A DNA stretch of 17,500 bases from Actinidia chinensis (Eukaryota; Streptophyta; Magnoliopsida; Ericales; Actinidiaceae): NCBI GenBank assembly GCA_009663005.1, contig CM018904.1:8297514-8315013 (forward strand), given 5' to 3'. The position numbers were made by a program, and so were the translations under genes. This document shows, piece by piece, positions 16,691 to 17,500 of the stretch (within the stretch, counting starts at the first letter, position 1; each line of letters starts with the position of its first letter). The notes beneath the pieces were generated by a model. It did not search any database, was not told the DNA's origin, and saw only the letters and a program-made list of their open reading frames with translations.

Positions 16691-17500
16691 AATATCGTAG
16701 TTTTGATCAACTTAAGCCATCTTCGTTGTCTAATATTCATCTCCTTCTGTGTAAAAAAGTACTTAAAACTTTTGTGATTGGTGAAAACTTCACATGTGGA
16801 CTCCATACAAGTATGATACCAAATCTTCAAAGCAAAAAACTATTGCGGCTAGTTTAGACATGGGTCAGATTAATTTGTCTCATGCGGTCTAACTGTCTCG
16901 GGGAATAGGGGCAATCACTTTTCATATTGCATCAATACCACTTCTAATCCTCGATGTGAAGTATACTATTAAATCGTAAAAACGATCGGATTCTGGAAGG
17001 GGGGTAGGTAGGCTAAAAATCGGCGTGGATACTAGTCGTTTCTTCAATTTTTGAAACTCTTCTCTCGTTTTCATTCCATTCAAAAAGGAATTTCTTCGCG
17101 TAAGCTGTGTCAAGGGATTGCAATCTTAAAAAAATCCTTCATAAATCTCTGGTAGTATCCAGTTAAACCCATGAAACTTTACTTCTGTCACATGCGTTGC
17201 ATCGGCCCAATCACAATAGCTTCAACATTATGAGGACAACGGACACTCCCTCCACAATGATGATGTGTGCCTATAATGTCAACCTTGATAACCAAAAACT
17301 CGCATTTCTTTAGTTGGCATACAACCTTCTATCTGAAGGTTTGCGAAACCATTCCAGTGTTGCTCATGTTCTGCAAAACTTTTGCTGGACATACACCCAC
17401 AAGTAAGTATCTATCACAAATACTATAACAAATTCATCAAGGAAGAGTTGAAATACCTGATTCAATCAAATCCATGAATGCACGGCTGGGCAACGTTAGT
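16691..17500 (-). pseudogene. pol: Chromovirus-like Ty3/gypsy Pol (RT end and RNase H), interrupted by the insertion
   Basis: Read on the minus strand from 17500, fragments are AFMDLIESG near 17480, FVIVFVID with the first RT catalytic Asp at 17409-17411 (the second is damaged), EHEQHW near 17362, ATHVTEVK near 17190, PLTQLTRRNSF in a 63-codon frame at 17113-16922, FQKLKKRLVSTPIFSLPTP in the same frame, LAAIVF near 16850, and CEVFTNHKSFKYFFTQKE followed by RQRRWLKLIK at about 16797-16706. The match then stops at 16691. The wording is typical of chromovirus (Tekay/Del-type) Pol and clearly different from the Athila RT/RNase H at 8640-10230. It continues beyond the right edge. Several frameshifts make it nonfunctional even apart from the interruption. 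Confidence 0.85.

Noticed and set aside
16586..16857. Two + strand frames crossing the right LTR end
   Set aside because: They join U5 to antisense chromovirus sequence and are chance products of the insertion junction.
1..17500. tRNA, rRNA or host protein-coding genes
   Set aside because: I looked on both strands and found no tRNA cloverleaf, rRNA or intact host exon structure. The only tRNA-related sequence is the PBS.

Overview
The window looks like intergenic heterochromatin of a seed plant. It is AT-rich, contains no intact host gene, and is almost entirely nested, decayed Ty3/gypsy LTR retrotransposons. I call it a plant because the dominant element has Athila-type gag-pol sequence and a primer-binding site resembling the 3' end of plant tRNA-Asp. 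The genus cannot be read from this sequence.

Layout. (1) 1-5466 is the left copy of a very long direct repeat, cut by the window edge. It holds a leader with a predicted intron, a decayed gene of the 'putative plant transposon protein' type (877-1968), a noncoding stretch, a cluster of CGTTCGAACG palindromes, a TATA box, and a U5-like end terminating in CA at 5466. (2) 5467-11716 is an Athila-type internal region on the + strand: PBS, leader, gag with a zinc knuckle, protease, reverse transcriptase, RNase H and integrase. All are recognisable but broken by many small frameshifts and stops. (3) About 11717-16690 is the right copy of the direct repeat, with the same order of parts and the same terminal CA. 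It lacks about 600 bp present in the left copy and carries a stray copy of the LTR's own end at that point. (4) 16691-17500 is the flank: on the minus strand, the RT/RNase H part of a different, chromovirus-like gypsy element. The Athila-type element interrupts its RNase H, so this is a nested insertion in opposite orientation.

The main unresolved point is what the roughly 5 kb direct repeats are. Model 1: they are true LTRs of about 5 kb containing a spliced gene. Model 2: the real LTRs are only the last 1.3-1.9 kb of each repeat, the extra gene sits in the post-integrase ('third ORF') position, and the window shows two element copies in tandem sharing the LTR that ends at 5466. The overall size and the stray LTR end fit Model 2. 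A candidate polypurine tract near 11702-11716 would fit Model 1. Bases upstream of position 1 would decide it.

Nothing here is expected to be translated as it stands. Frames shift every few tens to about two hundred bases while local protein similarity stays good, so either very old decay or an uncorrected indel-rich assembly must be considered.
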